A stretch of 64,000 bases of DNA from assembly GCF_018459925.1 (NCBI RefSeq), contig NZ_CP075371.1:124001-188000 (forward strand). Reading direction: 5' to 3'. The DNA is from Nocardioides aquaticus. GTDB lineage: Bacteria; Actinomycetota; Actinomycetes; Propionibacteriales; Nocardioidaceae. The position numbers were made by a program, and so were the translations under genes. The notes beneath the pieces are model-generated. The model had not been told where the DNA came from, did no database searches, and was given only the letters and a program-made list of their open reading frames with translations. Position 1 is the stretch's first letter; each line of letters starts with the position of its first letter. Of this stretch, positions 9,282 through 16,581 are shown piece after piece.

Positions 9282-10103
9282 GTGACCCCGACCCCGCCCC
9301 GGCTGGTCGCCACCGACCTCGACGGCACCCTGCTGCGCGCGGACGGGACGCTGTCGGCGCCCAGCCGGCGCGTGCTGGCCGCCCTCGACGAGCGTGGGGT
9401 GCACGTCGTCCTGGTCACCGCGCGCCCGCGGCGCTGGATGCTCGACCTGTGGCCGGTGGTCGGCGCGCACGGTCTCGCGGTCGTCTCCAACGGGGCGCTG
9501 ACCTGGGACGTCGCCGCCGACCGGCCGGTCGAGACGCGTCCGTTCGATCCCGCCGTCGGGCGGGCCGTGGTGAGCCGGGTGGCCGCCGCGGTCCCCGGCG
9601 CCGGGTTCGGGGTGGAGCGGGTCTCCGGCCTGGTCTGCGACGCCGCCTACACCGAGATCGAGGACCCGCCCGCGGGCCTCGTCGTCGACGACCCGGAGCG
9701 GCTGTGGGACGAGCCCGGGCTGAAGCTCCTCGTCCAGGACGAAGGCGCCGACCCCGCGGCGCTGCGTGACGCCGTGACCGAGGCCGTGGGCGACGACGCC
9801 GAGGCCACCTGGACGCTCCCCGGGCTGGTCGAGGTCAGCGCCCGCGGGGTCACCAAGGGCGTCGCCCTGGCCCACCTCGCCGCGGGGCTCGGGATCGACG
9901 CGGCCGAGGTGGTCGCCTTCGGGGACATGCCCAACGACGTGGCGATGCTGACCTGGGCGGGGCGGGGCTGCGCGGTGGCCAACGCCCACCCCGACGTCCG
10001 GGCTGCGGCCGACGAGGTCGTGGGGCACCACGACGACGACGGCGTGGCGCGCGCCCTGGCTGGCCTCTTCGACCTGCCGTCTGCTGTCATGGGCGCATGC
10101 TGA
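9282..10103 (+). CDS. HAD-family (Cof-type) phosphatase 2
   Basis: A 273-residue HAD hydrolase with motif I ATDLDGTLL, motif II VTARPRRWM, and motifs III/IV TKGVALAHLAAGLG and AFGDMPNDVAML. It is paralogous to the preceding gene but diverged in the cap domain, so the substrates probably differ. GTG start two bases after the upstream stop. The next gene begins at an ATG inside its last codons (ATGCTGA). The substrate cannot be deduced. Confidence 0.9.
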   Translation: MTPTPPRLVATDLDGTLLRADGTLSAPSRRVLAALDERGVHVVLVTARPRRWMLDLWPVVGAHGLAVVSNGALTWDVAADRPVETRPFDPAVGRAVVSRVAAAVPGAGFGVERVSGLVCDAAYTEIEDPPAGLVVDDPERLWDEPGLKLLVQDEGADPAALRDAVTEAVGDDAEATWTLPGLVEVSARGVTKGVALAHLAAGLGIDAAEVVAFGDMPNDVAMLTWAGRGCAVANAHPDVRAAADEVVGHHDDDGVARALAGLFDLPSAVMGAC

Positions 10104-10753
10104 GATCGGGGTCGAGCCGCCCGTGGTTCCTCCGCGCCGCCCTCCCGGCGACGGTGCTCGGGTTGGTGCTGCTCGCGCCGGCTGCCGCCGCGAGCGACAC
10201 CACCGGCGGGACCGGTGGGGCCGGCCCGGAGCCGCAGGCCTGCGCGCCCGCGTCGCTCGCCGACGCCACCAAGTCCGCCGCGGCCGTGTTCATCGGCACG
10301 GTGCGGGGCGTGGCCAGCGACGAGATCAGCGCCCAGGAGACCGACTACTTCCACTCCGTGGACGTCGACCGCGTCTACAAGCCCGGCCGCGGCGCGATCA
10401 TCGACACCGAGGAGGTCGAGCTGGTCACCCAGCGGACCAACGACCGGTGCAGCCTCGGCGCCCTCGACGAGGGGCAGCGCTACGTCGTCTTCGCCACCCT
10501 GTCCGGCGACGCCCTGCTGGCCGACGGCGACGGCGGTACGGCCCTGGCCGACGCCGACCTCGTGGCCGAGCTCGAGGACCTGCTCGGCTCCGGCCGACCA
10601 CCGGTGCCGCCGGAGATGCCCACGGCGACGCTGACCCCGGTGTCGGTCGACTCGCCGACCCCGTTCGTCCGGGCCGCGGCCCCCGGCGCCGGTCTGGTTC
10701 TCGTGGGGCTGCTGGGCCTGCTGGTCACCCGGCGTCTCAACCGCGGCCACTGA
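10097..10753 (+). CDS. Secreted, membrane-anchored protein of unknown function
   Basis: A 218-residue protein with a Sec signal peptide (FLRAALPATVLGLVLLAPAAAAS), an extracellular domain, a Pro/Thr-rich stalk (about 165-190) and a C-terminal membrane helix (GLVLVGLLGLLVT) followed by Arg residues, so it should sit on the outer face of the cell membrane. The domain starts with CAPASLADATKSAAAVFIGTV and has a second Cys in TNDRCSLG, a pattern resembling NTR/TIMP-like domains. That is a fold-level guess only. It overlaps the HAD gene by 7 bases. Confidence 0.72.
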   Translation: MLRSGSSRPWFLRAALPATVLGLVLLAPAAAASDTTGGTGGAGPEPQACAPASLADATKSAAAVFIGTVRGVASDEISAQETDYFHSVDVDRVYKPGRGAIIDTEEVELVTQRTNDRCSLGALDEGQRYVVFATLSGDALLADGDGGTALADADLVAELEDLLGSGRPPVPPEMPTATLTPVSVDSPTPFVRAAAPGAGLVLVGLLGLLVTRRLNRGH

Positions 10754-10790
10754 CCGGCCCTTGACCGGCCACTGACCGGCGACTGACCGC
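10747..10790. repeat. Four tandem copies of an 11-base unit
   Basis: Four adjoining 11-mers with consensus CCACTGACCGG occur between two convergent genes: copies 1 and 3 are identical, copy 2 differs at two positions and copy 4 at two. The stop codon of the upstream gene lies in copy 1. It could be a slippage product; no clear hairpin or protein-binding symmetry is visible. Confidence 0.7.
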
Positions 10791-10802
10791 CACCGGCGCT
10801 CG

Positions 10803-11405
10803 CTACAGGTACATCCCGCCGCTGCCGTGGCCCCCGCCGTCCCCGGGCTGCCCGGGCTGGCCCGGCGCGCCCGGCTGGCCGGACGGTGGCTGCGGACCGG
10901 CGTGGTCGGGACCACCGGCACCGCGGGGCAGCGCCCGGCGGGCCTGCTCGATCTGGGCCTTCGCGGTCATCTGCTGGGCGTAGATCGCGGTCTGGATGCC
11001 GTGGAAGAGCCCCTCGAGCCAGCCCACCAGCTGGGCCTGGGCGATGCGCAGCTCGGCGTCGGACGGCACGGAGTCGTCGGTGAAGGGCAGCGAGAGACGG
11101 TGCAGCTCCTCGACCAGCTCCGGGGCGAGCCCCTCCTCGAGCTCGTGCACGGAGGCCTGGTGGATCTCGCGGAGGCGGACCCGGCTCGCGTCGTCGAGGG
11201 GCGCCGACTTCACCTCGTCCAGCAGCTGGCGGACCATGCTGCCGACCCGCATCACCTTGGCCGGCTGCTCGACCAGCTCGGTGACGGCGCGCTCGCCCCC
11301 ACCGTCCTCGGCGCCGGGGACCGGCCTCCCGTCGGTGCCGACCGGCCTCCCGTCGGGGCCGACCACGACGACCTGCTGGTCCGGGTGGTCCTGCTGCTCG
11401 CTCAT
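10803..11405 (-). CDS. bpa: Bacterial proteasome activator (Bpa/PafE)
   Basis: ATP-independent ring activator of the 20S proteasome, delivering unfolded proteins. The 200-residue protein has an unstructured N-terminus, a four-helix core (VMRVGSMVRQLLDEVKSAPLD through LVGWLEGLFHGIQTAIYAQQMTAKAQIEQAR) and a Gly/Pro-rich tail ending GSGGMYL. In Mycobacterium the GQYL terminus docks into the alpha-ring pockets; here the last four are GMYL, keeping the Tyr-Leu. I chose the ATG at 11405 (MSEQQDHPDQQ) over an upstream GTG because the extra residues look non-native. The gene implies a 20S proteasome elsewhere in the genome. Confidence 0.88.
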   Translation of the reverse strand: MSEQQDHPDQQVVVVGPDGRPVGTDGRPVPGAEDGGGERAVTELVEQPAKVMRVGSMVRQLLDEVKSAPLDDASRVRLREIHQASVHELEEGLAPELVEELHRLSLPFTDDSVPSDAELRIAQAQLVGWLEGLFHGIQTAIYAQQMTAKAQIEQARRALPRGAGGPDHAGPQPPSGQPGAPGQPGQPGDGGGHGSGGMYL

Positions 11406-11448
11406 GACCACGACCCTAGCCAGCGGGTCCGGGCCCGAGGCCACCCGC

Positions 11449-12447
11449 TCAGAGCGTCAGGACGATCTTGCCGGTGTGGCCCGAGGCCTCCATCAGCTCG
11501 TGGGCGGCGCGGACCTCCTCCAGCGGCATGGTGCCGTGCACCATGGGGCGGATCCGGCCGTCGGCGACCATCGGCCACACCTCGGCGACGACCTCGGCGC
11601 AGATGGCGGCCTTCTCCTCGACCGGGCGGGCGCGCAGCGAGGTGGCCGAGACGCTGCCGCGCTTGCCGAGCAGCATGCCGAGGTCCAGCTCGCCCTTGGC
11701 GCCGCCCTGCATCCCGATCACGACCAGGCGGCCCTCGGTCGCGAGCGCGGTGACGTTGCGACCCAGGTAGGAGGCGCCCATGTTGTCCAGGATGACGTCG
11801 GCGCCACCGAGGCCCCGGACGACCTCCACGAAGTCCTCGTCGCGGTAGCTGACGACCACGTCGGCGCCGAGCTCCCGGCAGGTCTGCAGCTTCTCGGGGG
11901 ACCCGGCGGTCGCCACGACGCGGACGCCGCGGTGGTGGGCCAGCTGGATGGCGAAGGTGCCGATGCCGCCGGCGCCGCCGTGCACCAGCAGCGTCTCGCC
12001 CTGCTGGAGGCCGGCGACCATCTCGAGGTTCGACCAGACGGTGCAGGCCACCTCGGGCAGCGCGGCCGCGGTCACGAGGTCCACCCCGGCCGGGACCGGC
12101 ATCACCTGGCCCGCGGGCACGACGACGTACGCCGCGTAGCCGCCGCCGGCGAGCAGCGCGCAGACCTCGTCGCCCACGGCCAGGGGCGCGCCGCCGGCCC
12201 CGGTGACGGGACCGCCGTCGCCGTCGGGGCCGAGCGCGGCGACCACGCCGCTGCACTCCAGGCCGATCACGTCCGAGGCGCCCTTCGGGGGCGGGTACAT
12301 CCCGCGCCGCTGCAGGGTGTCTGCGCGGTTCACCGCCGTCGCCCGCACCTCGATCAGCACCTCGCCGGGTCCCGCCTGGGGCTGCTCGACCTCACCGACC
12401 GAGAGGACCTCGGGCCCACCGGTCCCGTCCGTCACGACTGCACGCAT
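11449..12447 (-). CDS. Zinc-less medium-chain NAD(P)H:quinone oxidoreductase
   Basis: A 332-residue member of the MDR superfamily, quinone oxidoreductase / PIG3 type. The catalytic domain starts MRAVVTDGTGGPEVLSVGEV and has RATAVNRADTLQRRGMYPPP, the PIG3-like signature. The nucleotide-binding domain carries LLVHGGAGGIGTFAIQLAHH (Rossmann motif). Catalytic and structural zinc Cys clusters are absent. It probably reduces quinones or enones with NADPH. It is in line with the bpa gene, 43 bases upstream of it. Confidence 0.9.
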   Translation of the reverse strand: MRAVVTDGTGGPEVLSVGEVEQPQAGPGEVLIEVRATAVNRADTLQRRGMYPPPKGASDVIGLECSGVVAALGPDGDGGPVTGAGGAPLAVGDEVCALLAGGGYAAYVVVPAGQVMPVPAGVDLVTAAALPEVACTVWSNLEMVAGLQQGETLLVHGGAGGIGTFAIQLAHHRGVRVVATAGSPEKLQTCRELGADVVVSYRDEDFVEVVRGLGGADVILDNMGASYLGRNVTALATEGRLVVIGMQGGAKGELDLGMLLGKRGSVSATSLRARPVEEKAAICAEVVAEVWPMVADGRIRPMVHGTMPLEEVRAAHELMEASGHTGKIVLTL

Positions 12448-12484
12448 GGCGCGACCCTAGAGGAGACGGCTGGGCGGCTTCCTC

Positions 12485-13078
12485 CTACGGCGTGCCGTCC
12501 GGCCCCGGTTCGCCCGCGAGGTCGCGCAGGTCCGACCAGGTGTCGACGTCGCGGTGCTCCTGGCCGAGCGGCGCCACGTCGACCAGGTCGAGCCCGGAGA
12601 GCATCCGGTGCACCGGGTGGCCGTGCCGGTCCTCGCGGCCCGGGGCGACCGCGTCGAGACGGGCGGTGTCGAGCACGAGCGCGAGCTGGCGGCGCCCGTC
12701 CGGGTCGGTCAGCGCGGCCCCGTCCCGGCCCGCCGCGGCGGCACGCAGCCGGGTCAGGGTGCCCGGGGTCAGGTGGGGCATGTCGACGGCGAGCACGGCG
12801 ACGTACGCCGGGTCGCCCCGCAGCGCGTCCCGCCCGGTCAGCAGGCCGGCCACCGGCCCGCCGTGCCGCGGGTCCTCGACCACGAAGGTCGCCGGGAGCG
12901 CGGTCGGGACGGCCTCGCCCACCACGACGACCTCGACGGCGTCGGCCACGGCGTCCAGGGCGCGGGCCAGCAGGGTCCGCCCGGCCACCTCGACGCCGGC
13001 CTTGTCGACCCCGTCCAGGCGGGTCGCGCGACCGCCGGCCAGCACCACGGCGGCGTACGTCGGCAGGGGGTCGGGCAC
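12485..13078 (-). CDS. mobA: MobA-like molybdenum cofactor guanylyltransferase
   Basis: A 197-residue NTP-transferase with the MobA signature LAGGRATRLDGVDKAGVEV at the N-terminus (Gly-rich loop plus the conserved Lys) and the metal-binding VLAVDMPHLTPGT near residue 90. It would transfer GMP to molybdopterin; a CTP-using MocA-like activity is possible. The GTG start at 13078 (VPDPLPTYAAVVLAGG) is chosen because upstream residues in the same frame lie under the divergent nitrilase gene. The two divergent starts are 25 bases apart. Confidence 0.85.
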   Translation of the reverse strand: MPDPLPTYAAVVLAGGRATRLDGVDKAGVEVAGRTLLARALDAVADAVEVVVVGEAVPTALPATFVVEDPRHGGPVAGLLTGRDALRGDPAYVAVLAVDMPHLTPGTLTRLRAAAAGRDGAALTDPDGRRQLALVLDTARLDAVAPGREDRHGHPVHRMLSGLDLVDVAPLGQEHRDVDTWSDLRDLAGEPGPDGTP

Positions 13079-13103
13079 GCCCCGAGTCTGACACCCTGGG
13101 TGC

Positions 13104-13901
13104 ATGAGTCGTGATCGCCTGCGGGTGTCCCTCGTCCAGGAGGCGGCCTCGCTCGAGCCGTCGGTCAACCGCGACGCGGTGCGCGCGCTGACCCCGGCCG
13201 CGCAGGACCTCGTGGTCTTCCCCGAGGCCTTCGCCCGTGACTTCGGTACGGCCGGCTCCGACGTCAGCGCCTTCGCCGAGCCCGTCGACGGGCCGTTCGC
13301 GACCGCCGTGCGGGAGGTGGGCACCGAGCGGGCGACCACGGTGGTGGCCGGGATGTTCGAGAGCAGCAGCGACCCGGCCCGGCCCTTCAACACCCTCGTC
13401 GTGCGGGGTGCGGCGCACGCCGACTACCGCAAGATCCACCTCTACGACTCCTTCGGCTACCGCGAGTCCGACCGGCTGCTGGCGGGGGAGACGACGCCGG
13501 CGGTCGTCGAGGTGGACGGCTGGGTGGTCGGCCTGATGACCTGCTACGACCTGCGCTTCCCCGAGCACGCCCGGCTCCTGGTCGACGCCGGCGCGGAGGT
13601 CCTGGTCGTCCCGTCGGCGTGGGTGGCCGGCGAGCGGAAGGTGGACCACTGGCGCACCCTGGTGCGCGCCCGCGCGATCGAGAACACCGTCTTCGTGGCC
13701 GCGGCCGCCCAGCCCGGGCCGCGCTACAGCGGGCACTCGATGGTCGTCGACCCGCTCGGGGACGTGCTCGCCGAGGCCGGGGAGGAGTCGGCCGCGGTGA
13801 GCGCGGTCCTCGAGCGGGCTGCGTTGGAGCAGGCGCGCCGGACCAACCCGTCCCTGACCAACCGCCGCCTGGACGTCCGGGCCCCGGCGGCCGGTCTGTA
13901 G
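13104..13901 (+). CDS. Nitrilase-superfamily carbon-nitrogen hydrolase
   Basis: A 265-residue amidase of the omega-amidase / deaminated-glutathione amidase type. The catalytic triad is visible: Glu41 in VVFPEAFA, Lys110 in YRKIHLYD and Cys147 in MTCYDLRFPEHAR. The last two motifs are characteristic of this branch rather than true nitrilases. It probably hydrolyses a small side-product amide in metabolite repair. ATG start, divergent from mobA. Confidence 0.9.
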   Translation: MSRDRLRVSLVQEAASLEPSVNRDAVRALTPAAQDLVVFPEAFARDFGTAGSDVSAFAEPVDGPFATAVREVGTERATTVVAGMFESSSDPARPFNTLVVRGAAHADYRKIHLYDSFGYRESDRLLAGETTPAVVEVDGWVVGLMTCYDLRFPEHARLLVDAGAEVLVVPSAWVAGERKVDHWRTLVRARAIENTVFVAAAAQPGPRYSGHSMVVDPLGDVLAEAGEESAAVSAVLERAALEQARRTNPSLTNRRLDVRAPAAGL

Positions 13902-13912
13902 CCTTCGACGAC

Positions 13913-14911
13913 GTGCGCCCCCCTGCCGCCGCGGCCCGGCTGACCTCGCCCCGGCTGCTCGCGCCGCTGTGGCTGGTGCTCGTCGCCGCCGGTGCTGCGC
14001 TGCTCGTGCTCGGCCTGGTCCCGGTGGGTCCCGACGAGCTTTCCCGGGTCGGCGCCGTGGTCGTCTCCACCGCGTACGCCTGGGCGCTGGCCGCCCGGGT
14101 CGGGGGCCGACCGGTCCTCTTCGGCAGTCTCGCCCTGGTCGCCGGGGTGCTCGCGGTGGTGCTGGACCTGACCTGGCTGCGCACCGGGGCGTCCGTGGCG
14201 ACCTGCGTGGTGGCGGCCGTGCTCGGGGTGGTGGCCACCGTGCCGGCGGTCCGCTTCCGGCTGGCCGCGCGCGAGTGCCTGGTGGCCGTCGTGGTCGCCG
14301 GCGTCGGGGCGCTCGCCGCGCTGGGGTACGCACCGACGCTGACCCTGACCCGGTTCGAGTACCTGACTCTCGCCCTGGCCATGGTCGCGACCGTCGCGGT
14401 GGTCCAGCGCCTCGGTGCCGGTCTGCACGGCCTGGGTCGGCGCGGGCTCCTCGCGGTGGTGGCCGGGACGCTCCTGCTGGCCGTGACGCTGCTCTACGCC
14501 GAGCTGCTGCGCCGCTACGGCACGCCGACGGTCGTCGACAACCTGCTCGACGGCGTCGTCTGGGTCCGCGACACCCTCGGTGCCTTCCCGCGCCCGATCG
14601 CGACCGTCGTGGGGGTGCCGGCCCTGGCGTGGGGATGCCACATGCGGGCGCGTCGTCGCCAGGGCTGGTGGGTCTGCGCCTTCGGCGCGGCCGCCACGGC
14701 GTCCACCGCGACCGCGCTGGTCAACCCCGGCGTCACCCTGCTGGAGAGCGGGCTGTCGGTGCTGTACGGCCTGGTGGTCGGCCTGGTGCTCGGGTACCTG
14801 CTGATCCGCGTCGACCTCGCCGTCACCGGCACCCGCGGACGGCGTAGCCGGGCCGCCGAGCAGGGCCTCGCGGTACGCCCGGAGCCCCGCCGTACCGAGC
14901 CCCTGCTGTAG
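13913..14911 (+). CDS. Polytopic membrane protein of unknown function
   Basis: About 332 residues with eight or nine hydrophobic segments (for example LLAPLWLVLVAAGAALLVLG, then VAAVLGVVATVPAV and VLYGLVVGLVLGYLLI near the end) and a basic cytoplasmic tail. I recognise no family motif. GTG start at 13913, 11 bases after the amidase stop; the same frame is open further upstream but there overlaps the amidase gene. Likely co-transcribed with the amidase. Confidence 0.75.
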   Translation: MRPPAAAARLTSPRLLAPLWLVLVAAGAALLVLGLVPVGPDELSRVGAVVVSTAYAWALAARVGGRPVLFGSLALVAGVLAVVLDLTWLRTGASVATCVVAAVLGVVATVPAVRFRLAARECLVAVVVAGVGALAALGYAPTLTLTRFEYLTLALAMVATVAVVQRLGAGLHGLGRRGLLAVVAGTLLLAVTLLYAELLRRYGTPTVVDNLLDGVVWVRDTLGAFPRPIATVVGVPALAWGCHMRARRRQGWWVCAFGAAATASTATALVNPGVTLLESGLSVLYGLVVGLVLGYLLIRVDLAVTGTRGRRSRAAEQGLAVRPEPRRTEPLL

Positions 14912-14962
14912 CGGCGCGGGCCCGCGCGGGGCTACGCAGCGGTAACGACTAGGTTCGCTCCC

Positions 14963-15199
14963 ATGCCCCGTGAACGCCTCAGCCACGTCCTCGCCGAGAT
15001 GGTGGCCAACGTCCTCGAGATCGAGGTGGCCCCCGGTGACGAGGTCGCGATCGGCCAGTCCGTGGTGCTGCTGGAGTCGATGAAGATGGAGATCCCGGTG
15101 CCCAGCGAGCACGCCGGGACCGTCCGTGCGGTCAAGGTCGCGCCCGGCGACGTCGTCCAGGAGGGCGACGTCCTGGTCGAGCTGCTGCTCACGGACTAG
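14963..15199 (+). CDS. Stand-alone biotinyl carrier protein
   Basis: A 78-residue biotin/lipoyl-attachment domain. The biotin-acceptor lysine lies in ESMKMEIPV, the exact biotinyl signature, flanked by VEVAPGDEVAIGQ and VKVAPGDVVQEGD hinges. Such free BCCPs serve acyl-CoA or pyruvate carboxylases whose other subunits are encoded elsewhere. No carboxylase subunit is adjacent. ATG start at 14963. Confidence 0.92.
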   Translation: MPRERLSHVLAEMVANVLEIEVAPGDEVAIGQSVVLLESMKMEIPVPSEHAGTVRAVKVAPGDVVQEGDVLVELLLTD

Positions 15200-15251
15200 G
15201 CGCTCCCGGACCAGGCGCTCCCGGACACGTCCGGCGCGCCGCCTGGCTCGG

Positions 15252-15340
15252 CAGAGGGGGCGGGATTCGAACCCGCGGCTGACATCTCTGCCAGCGACCG
15301 CTTTCAAGGCGGTTCCGATCGGCCGCTCCGGCACCCCTCC
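15252..15340 (-). tRNA. tRNA-Ser (anticodon UGA)
   Basis: Read on the minus strand, an 89-base class II tRNA starts GGAGGGGTGCCGGAG and ends CCCCCTCT plus discriminator G. The anticodon arm CCGCC-TTGAAA-GCGG gives anticodon TGA, followed by a long variable arm and the GGGTTCGAATCCC T-arm. The acceptor stem pairs fully apart from a terminal G:U. CCA is not encoded. Confidence 0.93.
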
Positions 15341-15416
15341 GTGCGGGCGTCACGGCGTCGCCGGCCGCCCGTACCCGGGGGAGTCTAGACGGGCCCGGTC
15401 GGGGATGATCGGGGAC

Positions 15417-15911
15417 ATGAGCACTCCCGGCGCAGCGTCACCCAGCCCGGCGGACGGCCCGGCAGACGGTCCGGCCGGCCCGCGCGTCTACCGGATGGCG
15501 CCGCCGCTGGTCGCCCGGCTGGTCGGCTCCTCCTTCGTCGGGGTCGCGCTGCTGCTCTTCGTCACCACGGCCGTCGTCTACGCCGCCGGGTTGAGCGGGG
15601 ACCTGCTGGTGATCCCGCTGCTGCTGGGGGTGGCCGGGTCGTTCACCCTCGGCTGGTGGCTCCGCTCGCGGGCCTGGGTGCTGCGCCTGGACGCCGACGG
15701 GTACGCCGTGCGCCTCGTCCGCGGCGCCCGCGTCACCGACGCCGCGTGGTCCGAGGTCCGCGAGGTGCTGACCACGACCACCAGCGGCCACCCGTACCTG
15801 GTCCTGCGGCTGGGGGACGGGCGCGAGACGGTGATCCCGGTCGAGGCCGTGGCCGGCGACCGGGAGCAGCTCGTCCGCGAGGTGCGGGCGCGGCTGCAGC
15901 GTCGGGGCTGA
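15417..15911 (+). CDS. Membrane protein with PH-like cytoplasmic domain
   Basis: About 164 residues: a Pro/Ala-rich N-terminus, two membrane helices (VGSSFVGVALLLFVTTAVVY and LLVIPLLLGVAGSFTLGWWL), then a soluble domain (VLRLDADGYAVRLVRGARVTDAAWSEVREV) of the short PH-like type seen in many actinobacterial membrane proteins. Function unknown. I chose the ATG at 15417; an in-frame ATG at 15405 is possible. It lies between two tRNA-Ser genes. Confidence 0.75.
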   Translation: MSTPGAASPSPADGPADGPAGPRVYRMAPPLVARLVGSSFVGVALLLFVTTAVVYAAGLSGDLLVIPLLLGVAGSFTLGWWLRSRAWVLRLDADGYAVRLVRGARVTDAAWSEVREVLTTTTSGHPYLVLRLGDGRETVIPVEAVAGDREQLVREVRARLQRRG

Positions 15912-15961
15912 GCCGGATTCGCCGTCGCCCGGTGGTGCTTGTAGCCTGTGTCCGCTGTCGG

Positions 15962-16051
15962 GGAGGCGTCGCCTAGTCAGGTTTATGGCGCCCGCCTGCT
16001 AAGCGGGTTGAGGGTAATGCCCTCTCGCGGGTTCAAATCCCGCCGCCTCCG
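15962..16051 (+). tRNA. tRNA-Ser (anticodon GCU)
   Basis: A 90-base class II tRNA. The acceptor GGAGGCG pairs with CGCCTCC, the anticodon stem-loop CCCGC-CTGCTAA-GCGGG gives anticodon GCT, a variable arm of about 17 bases follows, and the T-arm reads GCGGGTTCAAATCCCGC. Discriminator G, no encoded CCA. Confidence 0.95.
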
Positions 16052-16055
16052 CCAG

Positions 16056-16083
16056 TCCTGCTCCCCCTCACGGGGGTGCAGGA
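16056..16083 (+). terminator. Hairpin after tRNA-Ser
   Basis: TCCTGCTCCCC pairs with GGGGTGCAGGA with one mismatch and a six-base loop, starting five bases after the tRNA. There is no T-run, as is common in high-GC actinobacteria. Probable terminator or processing signal. Confidence 0.55.
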
Positions 16084-16227
16084 TGCTGCCCCTGTGAGGG
16101 CTCTGCGTTGCAAGATCCTGCAATGCACAGAGTTGAGCCACTCCGAGGCTCCCGGTGTCTCCTGCCACGCCCGCAGACTGTGACCGCGGTCAGGAAGACC
16201 GTGCTGGGACACTGCCAAGGAGACTCC

Positions 16228-16365
16228 ATGAACATCACGCGCAAGATCGGCATCACCGTCGCCGCCGCCTCCCTCAGCCTCGGGCTGCTGGGCGTCTCCG
16301 CCCCGGCCCAGGCGCGCGACACCAGCTGGGGCTGCGGCGGACCCTGCCTCGTCTCGAACAAGTGA
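16228..16365 (+). CDS. Precursor of a small secreted two-cysteine peptide
   Basis: A 45-residue precursor beginning MNITRKIGITVAAASLSLG: basic N-terminus, hydrophobic core and an APAQA signal-peptidase site. Cleavage would release the 16-mer RDTSWGCGGPCLVSNK, with Cys-Gly-Gly-Pro-Cys able to form a small disulfide ring. The ATG at 16228 has AAGGAG a few bases upstream, so the longer in-frame version is unlikely. It faces the regulator at 16582 across a strong hairpin. I infer an extracellular signal or a modified peptide; no modification enzyme is adjacent. Confidence 0.72.
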   Translation: MNITRKIGITVAAASLSLGLLGVSAPAQARDTSWGCGGPCLVSNK

Positions 16366-16509
16366 TCCACGGTCCTGCGGCGGGTGGGCCGCGGCGGGAC
16401 CTGATCGCTCACAGACCGGCGCACTGAGCGCCGCACATACGTGGGACCGGAGCCTCACCACCCCCCCAACTTGTGGGGCTCCCGTGCTCGACAGAGCCGG
16501 TCCCTACGG

Positions 16510-16550
16510 CGAAGGCGGTGACTCGAACCAGACTCGAGTCACCGCCTTCG
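16510..16550. terminator. Bidirectional terminator between peptide gene and regulator
   Basis: A perfect 17-base inverted repeat, CGAAGGCGGTGACTCGA and its complement, separated by a seven-base loop, lies midway between two convergent genes. Neither side has a long T-run. The symmetry and position argue for a shared terminator. Confidence 0.8.
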
Positions 16551-16581
16551 AGGTTGATCATGCGGTGCCGGGTCGGGCTGG

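Noticed and set aside
10747..10790. CRISPR-like short repeat cluster
   Set aside because: Units are 11 bases, directly adjoining and without spacers; a simple tandem repeat.
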